Numbered from the stretch's first letter, positions 10,421-23,850 are shown. The stretch is DNA of 64,000 nucleotides from Mallotus nudiflorus (GCA_947683625.1 CANTUR010000069.1:3038001-3102000); one strand, 5' to 3'. A program made the numbers and translations. Notes: a model not told the origin generated them from the letters alone.

Positions 10421-12121
10421 TTTTTTTTTACAACCAAATTCATTGAATAGAAAAAGCCAAAGCTCAACTACAACCAGTAAAGGAAGTCACTCGATTTATT
10501 CATACTAACAACGGACAATGTATGAGTAAAAATATGACTATCCTAAGAAAGCAGAAGCAAAGACAAAATACCTAGCAGCTAGGCAAAGCTAGATGAGAAA
10601 CACAGAAAGGAAAATTAGTTAGGGGCAGTAGAAGCCTTTTTGAAGGAAGGCGATTATTTTTTGATTTTCTTACTGGCAGCATGAGTGCCCAAAGCAGAGG
10701 AGAGTTACTTAGAATCATCCTTAGAGACATTTCCCAGCAAAGACTCCATGGTAAGCATGGCAGTCTCAAGTTTCTCAACCAAAGAGAGAGCAATATGGCT
10801 TGATTAAGCTGGGTTATCTTTAGGGTTAAGATTAAGCTAACACTTAGCTTCATCAGCCTTAATATGTTTGGTCTTAGGAGAGGCCTCCAGCTAAGCTTGG
10901 ATTTCATTATAGTTTCGTGCTATTGGTTCTTTTCTCTTTGTAGTAAGCCTAGTAGCTTTATCTAGTTCATTTTCCAAAGAAGGGTTCAAATGTCTATTAG
11001 TTATTTCCTGCATGCGCTGTCCTTTAGATGGGAGACCATCATTGCATGGTGGGGAGTTATAATGGCTTAATATGAGTCCCATTATTGGCTCCACAGGAGG
11101 AAGTTGTGGCATTGGGTTTGCTACAAAAGTGATAGTACCCAAGGAAAGCTTCTCAATAAAGAATGTGAGAACTGTTAGTGTAGGAGGCTGGTCATTTTCA
11201 GCAAAGGATGGAGGATAACTTTCTTCAGGGGATCCGTATACATCTAGGGACTATATGCATTATTGCTGAAGATTTGTTTTGTCATTTCTTCTTTAGAGAT
11301 GAAGGTGGGGCAATTTTTAGTGATGTGGGTAAAGAAACCATAGAGATAGCAGAAGCTTGGTAGTTTCTCATATTGCAAGGCCACCTACTTTGTCATGCCA
11401 TCAAATTTGTTCATAAAACCCTTGGGTAAAGGCTTGTTAAAATCAACTCGAACCCTTAAATACATAATATGGTCATAAGATTAAACAGAATACATTTGCG
11501 AATAAGTTGAAACTAGTTTAGCAAAGAGAGCATTGGCTATTTTACAAGCATTAACATAAGATAGTTGATTAAGAGGCAAGCCAATAATACGAACCAAAAA
11601 ACATTCAGTTGAGAAATCAAGTTCATCATAAGTAAGTGAAGGATCCCATTTAGTGATAACAGTAAGAGATCTATGGATAGACCATGGAACACCATTCTAG
11701 ATTCTTTCCATTTCATCATGTTTTTTAAAAATAAAACATAAAGTGTTACGAGAATTAACCTCTTGAACTTGCAATGCAGTAACAAAGCTTCAGACCTGAG
11801 CAAGGATGCTAAGAAGGGCATTGGCTGTGTCGGTCTTTGAGCTTAATATTCTTCCAGCTAGGCAATATTTCAGATGATCAGGCGGTGAATCTGTCGAGGG
11901 AGATAGTTCTAGAGTGCAGATGCCTTCATGAGAGGAATGAGGTGGAGTTTGAGGGTTAAGAGTGGTGAGTGGTAAGATAGTGGAGGCCATGTAGTGAGCA
12001 GAAGTGGTAGTTGGATGAGTAAATGAAGAAGATTTATTGCAGTAATTGTTATTATAAAAGAACATGGCATATGAGATAAGTTATGGAGACATATCATGTG
12101 CTATCCACACAGTCTTAAACT
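10421..12121 (-). mobile_element. LINE-type retroposon carrying only an ORF1-like gene
   Basis: The unit reads on the minus strand and ends in a 9-nt A run, seen as T at 10421-10429. It is bounded by a target duplication of 9 exact bases, TATCTTCAC, inside a 12-base match with one mismatch (10409-10420 and 12122-12133). A poly(A) end plus a duplication of that size is the mark of LINE-mediated insertion. It carries the ORF1-like pseudogene and no reverse transcriptase: the A tail follows soon after ORF1. At 1.7 kb it is therefore either a non-autonomous ORF1-only LINE derivative or a reverse-transcribed copy of a host gene. Confidence 0.75.
10440..12065 (-). pseudogene. DUF4283 / CCHC zinc-knuckle protein (plant LINE ORF1-like), broken
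   Basis: From an ATG at 12065 the minus strand encodes an open N-terminal part, then continues through frame changes and stop codons. The order of recognisable parts matches plant DUF4283 proteins. First come residues like GRILSSKTDTANALLS. Next is a block with NGVPWSIDRSL and TKWDPSLTYDELDF. Then comes VRIIGLPLNQLS, followed by LRVRVDFNKPLPKGF, and finally a zinc-knuckle-like segment YEKLPSFCY followed by HITKNCP. The third zinc ligand region survives, but the second Cys appears lost in some frames. The C-terminal part (about 10560-11140) is Ser/Lys/Pro-rich and frameshifted. In plants this domain pair binds nucleic acid and is the ORF1 product of L1-type LINEs. No intron is visible, in keeping with a retroposed copy. 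Confidence 0.75.
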
Positions 12122-12299
12122 TCCTATCTTCACATTTATGTTATGGAATTGATCTCTATTTTATCATGCCATTTTTCTTTACAATTTTTTTTTTCAAAAA
12201 CTATAACTCTTTACATTTAAACATTTAAAACCACTAGTGATAAAAAAATCCTTTCTCGTTTCTAACATAAATCTTGTAGAGGAATATCAATTTTTGTTA

Positions 12300-12960
12300 T
12301 TGCAATTGTTCATTTGGGCTTTGCATGTTGTCTATATATATTTTGATGATTTATGGGTAATATTTTGTTCATTATTTTAATCATTTTCAAAGTCAATTTA
12401 ATGTTTGATGTATATTATGTTATGAATTTTTTTTAATGATATAGATCGGTTGAAGGAATTTAATTTTTTTTTTATATATTCATTTGGGCTTTGCATATTT
12501 TTTATGTATATGTCTTGATCATCAATGTGTAATTTTTGCATGTTCTATGTGAATATTTGATTATTTAAATAATTTTTCAATATAGTTTAATGTTTTACAG
12601 ATCTTAACATTTAATGTTTTGTAGATCTTTTGTTTAATATTTTTTCAATAAAAAATATTTAAATAATTTCTCAATAAAGTTTAATGTTTAATACTTTACA
12701 TATTATACGTATATTATGTTATCAATTTTTTTTTTTGGATATGGAGCTCATTCTCACATAGATTTATTAAACGAATTTAAATTTTTTTGATACATTTGTT
12801 CGCTTACTCTTTTGCATGTTTTTTGTGAATATGTCTTGGTGATTAATGGGTAATTTTTGCATTTTCTAAGTGAATATTTGATTATTATATGTATATTATG
12901 ATATCAAAAATTAATGTTTTGATATGGATCTCATTTCTGGGTCTTTCGTTGTTCCATGTA
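12300..12960 (+). repeat. Degenerate tandem repeat, about three units
   Basis: A phrase resembling TTTGCATGTTTT followed by TCTTGATGATTAATGGGTAA recurs near 12310, 12485 and 12805. Each copy is followed by related text ending in an ATATTATGTTATCAAT-like stretch and then ATGGATCTCATT. Unit length varies (about 170-320 bp) through internal expansions of TTTAATGTTT. It lies in what could be an intron of the hAT element. Confidence 0.5.
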
Positions 12961-13389
12961 ATGAGAACTTAGATTTTCTATGACTGTGATTTTGTGATTA
13001 AGAAAAAAAAATTTAAAATTTTTTTAAAGTTATATATTAATAATGTTTGTGACTATGTTTTGAATTTTTTTTTTTTTTGTTGGTATTGAGTATGATTGAT
13101 TATGTTTGATATTCTATGGCATTTTATGTTCTATTGGCCCTCCACCTGTTCTAGTTCAGTTAATAAAATCAACTAAACTGAAAAGTTTGATGCGATGAAA
13201 GCAAATACAGATACAAAATTTCTATTACTTTTAGTTTTAAATTGAATACTAAAAAGATAGAATCAATTAAAGACAAGATTTCAGAGACTTAAAATATAAA
13301 GGTGTGAACAGCTAAATTTATTTTACCTGTTTGTTCCTAATTTACATTTGAGTCGTATATTTTATGAATGGCTAAATATAATTATTCCA

Positions 13390-15565
13390 TTTTTCCTAGA
13401 TGGAATCTACAAGTGGTAAAGTTATTCCATAAACTAGCTAGACTAATGTTGCTAAAGAGGTGGAAGCGCAATAAGCAATACCTGAGAAAATAGGCGTTGC
13501 TTCCTCTAAGAAAAGAAAAGAGATTAAATTCAAAAGTATAGTGTAGGTGCATTTCAAGAGGGTAAAAGATGATTTGGGGGTGTCATAGAAAGGTGGATGT
13601 TTATATTGTACTAAATTGTTTAATACTCATCCAAAAAGGCATGACACATCTTCTTTAAGAAATCATATACTATCTTGCACTAAAAATTCTCACAATAAAG
13701 ACATTAAGCAATCTTTATTGACATTAAAATTTATTGTTAATGATTTTGATGCATCTAAAAATGTTAGGGTGTTAGGCACATGGAAATTTGACTAAGATTT
13801 AATTAGAAACAAATTAGCTAAAATGGTTATTGTTGATGAATTGTCTTTTAAGTTTGTTAAAGGGGAGGGTTTCAAGAAATTTATGTCCATGTGCTGCTCT
13901 AAATTTAAAATCCCTTTTAAGTTAGTAGAGACTACTATAGTATCTACTTGAGGAGAGGCAATAATTAAAAAAAAAAAAATTCAAACAACATTGTCAAAGA
14001 GTTAGTTTGACTAAACTTCCATTTAAAGACTTAATTATATGTGCATAATTATACATTTTGTAGATGATGAGTGGAAGTTGCACTAAAAAGGCTCTTTGAC
14101 AACTGACTCTTGGACTTCCATTTAAAGATTTAATTATATGTGCATAACTACACATTTTATTGATGATGAGTGGAAGTTTCACTAAAAAAATAATTTCTTT
14201 GTTTCCTATTAGCTCACACAAGGATGAATATATTACAAACGCATTGGAAAATTATTTGTTTTCACTGTTACTCTTGATAATGCCTCTAGTAATGACATTG
14301 TTTTGTTATATTTTAAAAAGAATTATTGTCTTAGGGAGCTAGTTCTATTAGCACTAAATATGTACATATTAGATGTATTTCATATATTTTGAATTTAATT
14401 GTTAATGATGGATTGAAGGATGTGTCAATATCTATAAAAAAAAGGTTAGAGAAGCCATTACATATATTAGAATTTCACTTGCTAGATTGAGAAAGTTTAA
14501 GAGTTTAGCTGATTTGGCTAGTATTAAGTCAAAAGTTTCTTTGTCTTTTAATGTGCCAACTAGGTGGAATTCTACATAACTTATGCTTAAAACTGCATTT
14601 ATATATGAAAAGGTTTTTGAAAAATATGAGGAGAATGACTATACTTTTAAAATAGATTTGAGTGATGATGTGCCAGATATTTTCGAATGGCACTATATTT
14701 CTAAAGTGGTTGAGTCTTGCAATAATTTTATGACATGACACTTATACTTTTTGTTTCTTTTTAGGTGACTGTAAACTTATTTTTCAATGAAATTTCTAAC
14801 CTTAATTGTTTGTTGAATGAGTAGAAGCAATCAATTGATAATAGCCAAATATTAATGGGCTTGAATATGAAAAGCACATTTGATAAATATTAAGGGGGAT
14901 CCATAAAAAATGAATTGCATGATTTCCTTTCCTAATATTTTGGATCCTAGAAGCAAACTTGATCACTTAAAATTCTCTATAAGTTAGATGTACGGGTCAA
15001 ATTTTGGGGTAAGTTTATTTTCTCTTGTGAAATCCTATTTTTTGAGCTATTTGAGGACTATAATGTCATGCATGCCTTTATTGCTATTAGTTATGAAGCT
15101 TAATCATATTCAACCATTTTTAATGAAAGCACTGAATATGTGATTGCTCTTAATATTCCTACTTTTGGAAAAAGTAATTCTATGTTAAAATCTAAACTTA
15201 AAAAGCATAAGATGGAGAGTGGACTTGGTGGAAGCAAGTAGTCTGAAATTGGATTTGTATCTAAATGAGGCTATTCTAAAGGAAGATGGGTCTTTTAATG
15301 TGTTGAAGTGGTGGAAACTAAATTCTCAAAGATTCCCAATTCTCTCTTAATTGGCTAAGGATGTCCTAGCAATCTTAATCTCTATTGTTGTTTCTAAATC
15401 AACTTTTAGCATTAGAGGAAGAGTGTTTAATATGTTTAGGAGTTCTTTAACTCCAAAAATTATGGAAGCCCCCATCTGCACATAGGATTGGTAGAGATTA
15501 TCTAATAATTCAATGTCAATTGAGGAGGCACTTAATGATCTTAAATACTTTGAAAAGGTCCTTTA
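13390..15565 (+). pseudogene. hAT-superfamily transposase, dead
   Basis: A conceptual translation with many stops and frameshifts follows the zinc-finger-BED/hAT order of plant RICESLEEPER-type transposases. A Lys-rich start at 13400 leads to a CX2C-like finger with HPKRHDTSSLRNH near 13640. Then come FKKFMSMCCSKFKIP, an RNase H-like core with NVPTRWNST at about 14550, and YEKVFEKYEENDYTF. The C-terminal dimerisation region has LKWWKLNSQRFPI (about 15310) and FRSSLTPKI (about 15440). The conserved start of the catalytic core (about 13985-14190) contains a 105-bp tandem duplication. No terminal inverted repeats or 8-bp duplication were found by eye. The element is inactive. Confidence 0.85.
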
Positions 15566-16300
15566 TGTTTCTTTATGCTTTTTTATAATATTAACTTATC
15601 TCATTCCTCTTTGGGTTGATAATTCCTAATTTCATATATAATCTCTATTAGCAAACCTACCTCAAATATGTATTGGATCTTTACAGTCATTAGCAGCTAT
15701 TGCTTTATAATGTTAGCAAATTAAGCTAACAATTTTAATAACTATACTCTAACGCTATATTATTATCTACTTATTTATCTACTTATTGGCCTTGTGACTT
15801 TTTTCTACTTATTTATCTTTGTTGTTTGTGATATGAGTAATACGACTAACATGTTAACTAAGTTATTATTACTAACTCCATTGTCACTAACGTATATCAT
15901 CGTAGGCAATGATAAAGCTTCCACTATTTTTCTGAGCAATATTACAAGGAATACTTGATATAATCCCCTAGTGGCATTTTATTCTTATTCCTAGGATTAT
16001 GTTTGTATTACCTTATATGATGCTAGCTTGAATTTTGAGCCTATGTTAAACCTATCATCTTTTGACTGTGTGATTTTTTGCTTCTTCATTTGTTGATATT
16101 AATCTTGTCAATTCCATTGATTTGAAATGATGTATTATGTATATTGACAACTTGTATGATCAATCTCTAAGTTTTGACTTTAACAAGTAATTTGATTAAA
16201 CTAATCAAGTTTGTTAAGTGTTTTTAGACTTAACCCTTGTGCCAAGTAAATTAAAAGTATACAAGGCATTAAAGTCTCCTTAAAACATCCATAAGTCCCT
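15566..16300. other. AT-rich DNA after the hAT transposase
   Basis: This probably includes the hAT 3' flank. Several short phrases here (for example around GGCAATGATAAAGCTTCCAC at 15905 and GTCAATTCCATTGATTTGAA at 16106) have loose counterparts at 19140-19490. A diverged repeat may therefore have been separated by the intervening LTR-like sequence. There is no gene. Confidence 0.35.
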
Positions 16301-18044
16301 CGAAGCATGATGTAAATAACAAGGAAAAAATAAGAAGTATTCTACAACAACTTTAACTCTAAATAAGCCTTTCGGTGCCCCTCACATGCTCCTTATCATA
16401 CCTCAAATTTGATTGTCCCTAAAAAGGTCCAATGATGACATGAATTCCCAAGATGACTAGAGTATGCTCGTTCGTAACACCTCTAAAGTGTGCAACCTTA
16501 AAAAAACTAGTGTGCAAAATCGATCACCGAGCCATTAAGTTATGCTCCAATCTTGCGAAATACTAATTATCGGAACAATGAGAGGTTTATTTCGAGAAAA
16601 CTCCTCTCAAAATACTCAGCTCATTGGGCTAGTGCAAAATTTGTTAAATTGAGAACTAGTTTTGTGAAAAAATAGAAATTTTGACAAAATAGACTTCAAA
16701 AATAAGTCCAAAAGGCTCTAAAACCATTGGAAGTGGTCCCGGAATGGTCCAACATAACTCGAGGATTAGCGTGTATTGCTCAGAAGGCGCGTATTGCATG
16801 ACCACAAAAATAGAATCTAAAAATGCATCTAGAAGGCCCCAAAACCCTAGGAACCAACCTTGGAATAGCATGCGTAAAACCCAAGAAGTGTGTGTGAAGT
16901 ATTAAAGTGTGCATGGATTGCACACATGTGCGCGTGACCATGCTTAAGCGCATACTATGCACGACCACACGCACTTAGCTTGGCCACGAGTAAAATCTTC
17001 AATATATGGATGCCAATACGCCCCCACCACCTTATTCTACCTAATTTTCCCTATAAAGAGACCCTTTCGCACCCTATTTTGGAGAGGGGAGCAAGTGGAA
17101 ACACACATACACTCAAAAAATTGGTCCAATCAAAGGCGTTGGAAACCCCTTTCCAGATAGTTTTTTCTCTCCCACAGCCTTTCCCTTAGGTTGTTAGATC
17201 CCTTTTCCAAGCCCCATCTTTATCAAAGAATGCTTCAAAGGTATATAGTCTAGCATCATTGTGTTGTAATTTTGAACCTCTCGACAAGGAAAGCTTGATA
17301 ATCTCTCGAAGCTAAAGCTTAAAAACCTATACTAGCTCAGTCGAGTCTAAGAACCATATAATTATTTTAGCACATTTATTTTATCACAGTGCATTTTATT
17401 TTACTGTCGCTATCATTTAGGAACACTATTGTGCATGTGTGATGAGATTGGTAATTTTGCATGCTATGTAAATAATATATGATTTATTATGTTTATTTCA
17501 TATCATCATTATGCATCCTCTATTTCTGAATCATAAAATCACATCATAAATATCAATAATGTGAAAAAGTTCATATCCTGGAATAGAGTCATCATGCTCT
17601 CAGTCCAGTGATGACCTCATGCATCCTTTATATTATCGTCATACATTATCATAGCATAAATAATCACTACAAGCATGATCATCTTATCATTCATGAAATT
17701 AAGCAAGCTATGTGAATAGTCATGTTACTCTTGTAGATTAATCATATTAGATTTACTTTTCCTTAATCTTTCCATTTTCATACGTTTTTTTATCAGTAAA
17801 GTGATGTAATAATATTTCTAGCTTTATTATTTACCATTATATGATGTATTGTGTGAATGCTATACAAACTGTCATTACCAAAACTAGGGTGTTGCGGTAG
17901 CTATACATTGAATATTATATAATGAGAAATAGTTAAAAAGTAGACGCAATCCTGAGAACCCGAAAATCTCTACTAGGGACAATACTCGTTGAGTGACCCA
18001 ATGTTGTTCCTTTCCTTTCTTTTCTTGATTTTCTAAAAATTGGG
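16300..18044 (+). repeat. LTR-like segment ending at a tRNA-Arg-type primer site
   Basis: GC-richer than its surroundings and rich in short CGCGTG and GCACAC repeats near 16780-16990. A TATA-like CCCTATAAAGAGACC lies at about 17050, followed by a C-rich stretch. The segment stops just before a degraded primer-binding site at 18045-18054. This is the layout of a 5' LTR of a Ty3/gypsy element in plus orientation. The outer end and target duplication were not found, so the start is approximate. Confidence 0.45.
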
Positions 18045-18054
18045 TGGTAACTCC
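18045..18054 (+). other. Degraded tRNA-Arg primer-binding site
   Basis: TGGTAACTCC differs from TGGCGACTCC, the complement of the tRNA-Arg(ACG) 3' end plus CCA, only where CG has become TA. That is the pattern expected from cytosine methylation and decay. The same site occurs exactly, in reverse, at 63902-63911. Confidence 0.5.
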
Positions 18055-20430
18055 ACAAAATCAAAAGTGTCTTATCCCCTCGAGACCAATCATTTGTCCT
18101 TATCCGGTAAAGTTTCCATGTCCTTTGGAAGTGAAAAGACTCGCACAATGTCCCATAAAAACACACCGTTATCCAAAAGCAAGAAGACACATCACATAGA
18201 GGAGAGGTCGCTCATATTGTGACCTCAAAGTCCAAACAATGATGACAAGCAATATATGAAGACAAAGCTGTATGAATTGCTCATGAGTACCTTTGACAAT
18301 TGGAAGTCGATCGTGATTAGAGGCATCTAGTTCATAACCAACAATCTAGATAGTGAGCTTAAAAACTCTACAAAGCCTTAACAACCAAGTTGCTCATAAT
18401 ATGCCCTAATGATTATGAATGGTTCATAATACACCTTTACCTAGAGACACAACCAATGACTAGTTTTTCAAGGATCATGATCGTGAACATACCTTCATGA
18501 CTGTGAGTAGCTCTCTTCTTGCAAAAAGCTAAAATGCATTAAATGAAGCATGGTGAAGGTTGAAGACAAAGTTAATGCACTCCAACAGCTAGTTTTTTTT
18601 ATCTCTAACTATTAAAATAAGTGTTGGAGGTTCATTTAAGAAATTAGGTAAGTGTTGGTTGTGAAAATTTAAATTCTTAAAACAAGTGTGCATTAATTCT
18701 CTTTCAAATTTTCTTACATTCTTAAATTACTCTTTTGAGAGTGGATTGCGTTCAAGCTTAAGTTCTTCTTCGTAAAATTTCTTGGATTACGAAAGGAAGT
18801 GAGAAACTAAAAAAAGTAAGAAACTAAGTATAAAAGGATTTAGTTTAAGTATTAAACAATTAAAACACTTGGGATTTGATTTAAGAGTAATTTTAGAAAC
18901 TCTTAATTGTATGGTTTAAGTTAAGTCTTAAAACTCAAAGTGTACAAATCAATCTAAGTTAATAGACTGAAGTAGTTTGAAAATCCTAACTGAGGAGAGA
19001 TAAGTGGAGACGTAGGTGTAATTAGGAAATCAAACTCCTTAAATGCTTTTTTCATTCTTTTTTTATCTTTTAATCCTCTTTTAATTTCTTCTAATTACCT
19101 TTAAATTTTTTAAGCCTTATGCATCCCCTCTAGGGCACTTATAATGTATCTTGTTAATTCCATTTATTTGAATTTTTATATTACGTATCTTGAGAATATT
19201 GATGACTTTTATATGTATAATTTGCTTATTATAACATGCATGCCATTTCTTTTGCTTTGATATGTTATGAGTTATGACTAACAAACAGTCCTAAAATGAG
19301 GCATTGCCCATTAATGTAATGAGGAGGATCCTGAAATTTGATACATATTAACATTATGTTTCATGTATTAGAATATTCTTTTTTTTTAAATTAATTTTGA
19401 ATTTGTGGCAATGATAATGTTACGGCTTCCACCTCTTCAATTCTTATTTAAACAATGATGATTAATTCCTTAAGTTTCTTTAGTGGCATTCTTAAAAATT
19501 TGTTGCTAGAAATGTGGCATTATATTCATTTGATGAATATTTTACATTCTGACTCAAATTCAAAATTCTTTTGTCTTAGTTTGTTTTCTTATTTCTATTA
19601 CATTTTCTTTCTTACTTGGCCTATTCTAATTGTAGAGTTTCTGATTACGAACTTAAGTGATTCTTTTTGTGCTGAGTTTGAATTTTTTTTTTTTTTGGCA
19701 TTTTCTTTCATACCAGTGGAAGCAAAGCTTCTATCTTTTTTTATTGACTTACAAAGTTTTTAGCTACAAATGTAATTATTAAGTAATAAATGTAAATGTT
19801 ACATTAGGTTTGACTTATAGAATATCCAACAAGCCTACTTTTTTAGCCCAAAATCAATGTAATCATCAGTGTAAAAAATGCATTTGACCCAATATAGGTA
19901 AGAAAGTTTAGTTAAGTTTTATTTTTGTTGAAGCCCAATAAACAAAGGTCCGCCCATTACTGAATTTTTCACCTAAAATCAATCTAACCTTTTCAGAAAT
20001 CTGAATTGTTCAAACCTATCTGATGCACACCTCTAATTTAATAAAAGTGTTAAATATGAGTTTATGTTTTCATACTCGTAAAATATATTAATGTTAATAT
20101 GACACTAAAACAATTTTACATGATTTTACATAGATTCATCCCTTCCCATTTCATGAAATTAAAAATATTTTCATATAGGGTTGAGATGAATTTTTTTGCC
20201 TTAAATGTTTTTAATTTTTTGAAATGGAATGGGATAAATTTATACAAAATTTAAGAAAAATAAGCATAAAGATTATATGTAAACTTTTTTCTTAATTTTA
20301 TATTACAATTATTAGATTCTACGAGTATGAAAAACAAACTATTATTTAATACATTTGTTAACCGAGAAATTTAAATATTTTTTTCAAAAAACATTGTATT
20401 TAAATATTTATAAAATTTTATTTAAGGATA
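18055..20430. other. Unclassified TE-derived DNA, no gene
   Basis: Probably internal remnants of the element whose primer site is at 18045, followed by anonymous AT-rich sequence. The translated frame at 19455-19763 is T-rich and hydrophobic only because of base composition. No protein domain is recognisable. Confidence 0.35.
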
Positions 20431-20439
20431 AATTTGCTC

Positions 20440-20668
20440 ATGGTTATAATTGTTAGAGCCAAAAATGTACCTTTATCTAATAGCATCTTTTTTTCATATA
20501 TGTCAAAGACAGGGAACTCCACTAACATTGAAAATAAATGCTATTTATAAGAGGGGTTGAAATATAAGAATTAAAATGATATATAGGAATTTACACCTCA
20601 AAAAACATTAACGGCTTATATGCAATTCGTGCAAACATCAGGAGTGTATTTGCACTTTTTTCTAATTT
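20440..20668. repeat. MITE-like repeat, copy 2
   Basis: Reverse complement of the family seen at 8911-9135. The plus strand ends GTGTATTTGCACTTTTTTCT and carries TCCACTAACATTGAAAATAA, the counterpart of the central block in copy 1. It is non-coding. Confidence 0.5.
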
Positions 20669-21239
20669 TTATTTAATTAAATATTAAAATCGATAAATAA
20701 TTTTGAAAGTACATCTTTACCTTTTTTTTATATTGAAGTATTTTATGTGGTCCATTGTAATAAGACTATTTATTTTTTAAAAATATAAGCATTTTAGGAT
20801 TCAATCAAATAATGAATAAATGTATATTAAAATTTTATGAAGATTGATTTAATTTTAATTTTTTTAACATAATAAACAAATCTTCCTATTTTATAGTTTA
20901 TAATTGAACTTATGACCCCTTTAATGTCTTACGACTTATTTGATTAATCTGTTTGTTACAATTTATAATTGGGAGCTAATAAATATGAATTATTTGGTGA
21001 ATTTTTCTTAGTTATCGTTGTTAATATGTTAAATAATAATTAAAATGGAGTGTGTTTGATGTAAATGAATTTTATAATTTTTAAGATTTTCATTTGTAAA
21101 TTGAAGTTTAGTGTTTTAGAATTTATATGTAAATCCAACTTTTTAAAATTCATAAAATTGTTTATAACTAAATCAAATTTAAAAAAAAAGCTAGAATTTT
21201 CAATTATACCAAGTACAATATAATAAAATTTCTCTGTTG

Positions 21240-22030
21240 ACATTAGCGCATCAACTCAGCACCATTTGTTCACTTCCTTTTTCCTTGTTATAGGAAAATA
21301 AAGGAACAGTGAGGGAATACTGGAGAAGTGCCTAGGCATAGAATAAATGCACTTATAATCCTAGAACCCAGTTAGGAGAAATAGGAAGTCACCACTTAGT
21401 ATCATCCGAGAAATTATCCTGTTAGGGACTAGAAAACTCAGATCCCTCACTTGAAACTAAATTTGCTTTGGATAAACCAATTGGGTTCAAATGTCAATGT
21501 CAATGGTAGCATACTCTTTCTATTAAGGACATCTCCATATTGCCTGAATATTGAACATTGCTAGCCTTACTTATCAATACAGTGCTTCCAAGAGATATAT
21601 ACGTTTTTAGATTAACAGCTTCATGCAAATGCAACTATAATATATACCCATAAGTATACTATAACAATATAAAATATGCATGGACATAACAAAATGCATG
21701 AGCATGGCAATAATAATGCATGAATGTGACAAAATGTGTAATTAGAGCATAAATATATAATCATGTTAATCATTGAAAAAATTCAATGAAAATAGTAAAG
21801 ATGCATGAATCATGTTAAGAATGACATGTCATGTTAATTTATGGTTATTCATGTGGAATAATGGCAAATCATGTAAAAGCATAATATGTTAATCCTATAC
21901 ATGTTTTACTAAGCACTTCTAATAAAAATAAATCATGTAAAAGCAAATAATAAAAGAGGAGAAAAGTCACAGTGGCAAATACTTCACGACCATCTCCTTC
22001 CTTTCTGTCTTTTGGAGTTAAGAATCGGCA
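21240..22030 (-). repeat. LTR/internal junction repeat, copy 1
   Basis: Collinear with 23090-23850, about 1.85 kb away in the same orientation. Shared blocks include TTCCTTGTTATAGGAAAATA-like, GTATCACCTGAGAAATTGTC-like, GATCCCTCRCTTGRAAC and GGGTTCARATGT. Position 21384-21394 reads GGAAGTCACCA, which on the minus strand is a diverged tRNA-Arg primer site. The repeat probably holds the end of an LTR and the start of an element read on the minus strand. ATG-rich GCATGAGCATGGC phrases follow at 21660-21880. Confidence 0.5.
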
Positions 22031-23089
22031 CCTTGAGTTTGTTATTAAACCACTTTCTTTGAAAAGAAAAAAAAATTAAAAAACTATGATTGTAAAATTC
22101 AATAAAAACAATTTATTTAAGAAGAATTTAAAATAAGCATTTGATTATAAATCATTTATATGAAAACCTTGAATTTTGAATTGAAAGCATAAATTTTATG
22201 AAAACAAGTTAAGAAAATTGATGATGATTATAATTTAAATATGTTGGAGCTCTTCTCTTATTATATGAGTAACTCATCAATTTAGGCCTGAATCACCATT
22301 CAAAAATTAAGATGAAAAAAAATTAAACAAAAGAAATGATTTAAAATCAAATGAACATTTTAAGATAAGACAAATATATAAGTTGGTGAGATCACAAAAC
22401 ACGATTTATTACCAAAACAAACAAATATTGCTGAAAACTTATATCAACATAACACGTGTATATTACTTCGACAAAATAAATTAGGACAATACATTTTTGA
22501 AAATGAAAAAAAAAACTAAGATATAAAATAGTTTAAAAAAGGAAATTGAAATCAAAGATTGAAATATAATTTCAAAAGAAAAATATATTGTCAAGTAATA
22601 GAAATAAGAATTGAAAATTTATGTTTTAGGTATAAAAAGTATTAAGATGTGGTTATAAAAGAAAAAGCCTTGAAAAATATGTTTAAAATGGTATGTTTAC
22701 AAAATAAATGAAAATGGCCTTAAAATAACAAATATGCAATATAAATGAGAAAAGTAAGACGAATTATCAAGGAAAATATGAAAAACTGACGAAGTAAAGT
22801 AAAACATCAATATTGAATAATTAATATAAATTAAAAGGAGGGCATGAGTGAAAATCAATGACATAAACAAACAAGAGTGCAAATATCAAATTCTATCAAT
22901 ATTAAACAAAAATTATAAGACTTGAAATATAAATAAAAAAAATTAAAGAGTAGAGATGAGATTAGAGCAAGAACATATGTTAGATTATAAATATAAAGCT
23001 TGAAATTAAAAGAATAAGAATGTTAGATTCTGAGATAATCAACAACCAATTATAAAGTAAGACAAGTGATGCAAAATAGAAAGTTAGTG

Positions 23090-23850
23090 TGGATGTATTA
23101 TTTAGATCACAATTCTTTTTCTCTTGTTATAAAAAAATAAAGGAAATGTGAGGGAAATATTGGAAGAGTTTAGAGATAACATAAGTGCACTTATAATTCT
23201 TCACCCAGTCAAGACAAACATGAGTTGTCATTCGGTATCACCTGAGAAATTGTCCAGTTAAGGACTGGGCAAATTTGGATCCCTCGCTTGGAACCAAAAT
23301 TCGACCTTAGGATAAAGCATTGGGTTCAGATGTGATGTCACCAAGAGCATACTCAATATCTTAGAGATATCTCCATACTATTCGCAAGCTAACAAAGCCG
23401 ACTTTACTAGTTTACACAATTCTTCCAAGAAATATGTACCATTTTTTATCAATCATTACACACAAATGCAAGCACAATATATCAACACAAGCACATAAAA
23501 ACAATATGATAAATATAATGATGCATGGGCATGGCATAATGCATGAATATGTTAATCATAATAAATAAATAAACATGGCAAAATATGATGTATGATCATG
23601 ACAAATGAACTAACATAATGTATGTATACAAGACATGACAATCATAGTGGAATAATAAATATACATGGCATAATCATGGTATGGAATCATGACATATTTT
23701 ATCACACATATTTCATGTATTTCTAAGCATGTCATCCTAATTATGTCAAATGGAAAGTGAAATCAATAACAAAACAACAAGAATAAAAATAAAAATAATA
23801 GGGATAAAAGAGACAAACACTTGAGTAGGCTCCTCTTCTTCATCTTGTCC
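23090..23850 (-). repeat. LTR/internal junction repeat, copy 2
   Basis: Second copy of the 21240-22030 unit. The primer-site position (about 23222-23230) reads GAGTTGTCA, further decayed than in copy 1. It continues into the same GCATGG-rich stretch at 23520-23700. Two such junctions 1.85 kb apart suggest a tandem or nested pair of related LTR elements on the minus strand. Confidence 0.5.

Noticed and set aside
21480..21500. GGGTTCAAATGTC as a pol III B box
   Set aside because: No A box, acceptor stem or cloverleaf could be drawn around it; it belongs to the LTR-junction repeat.
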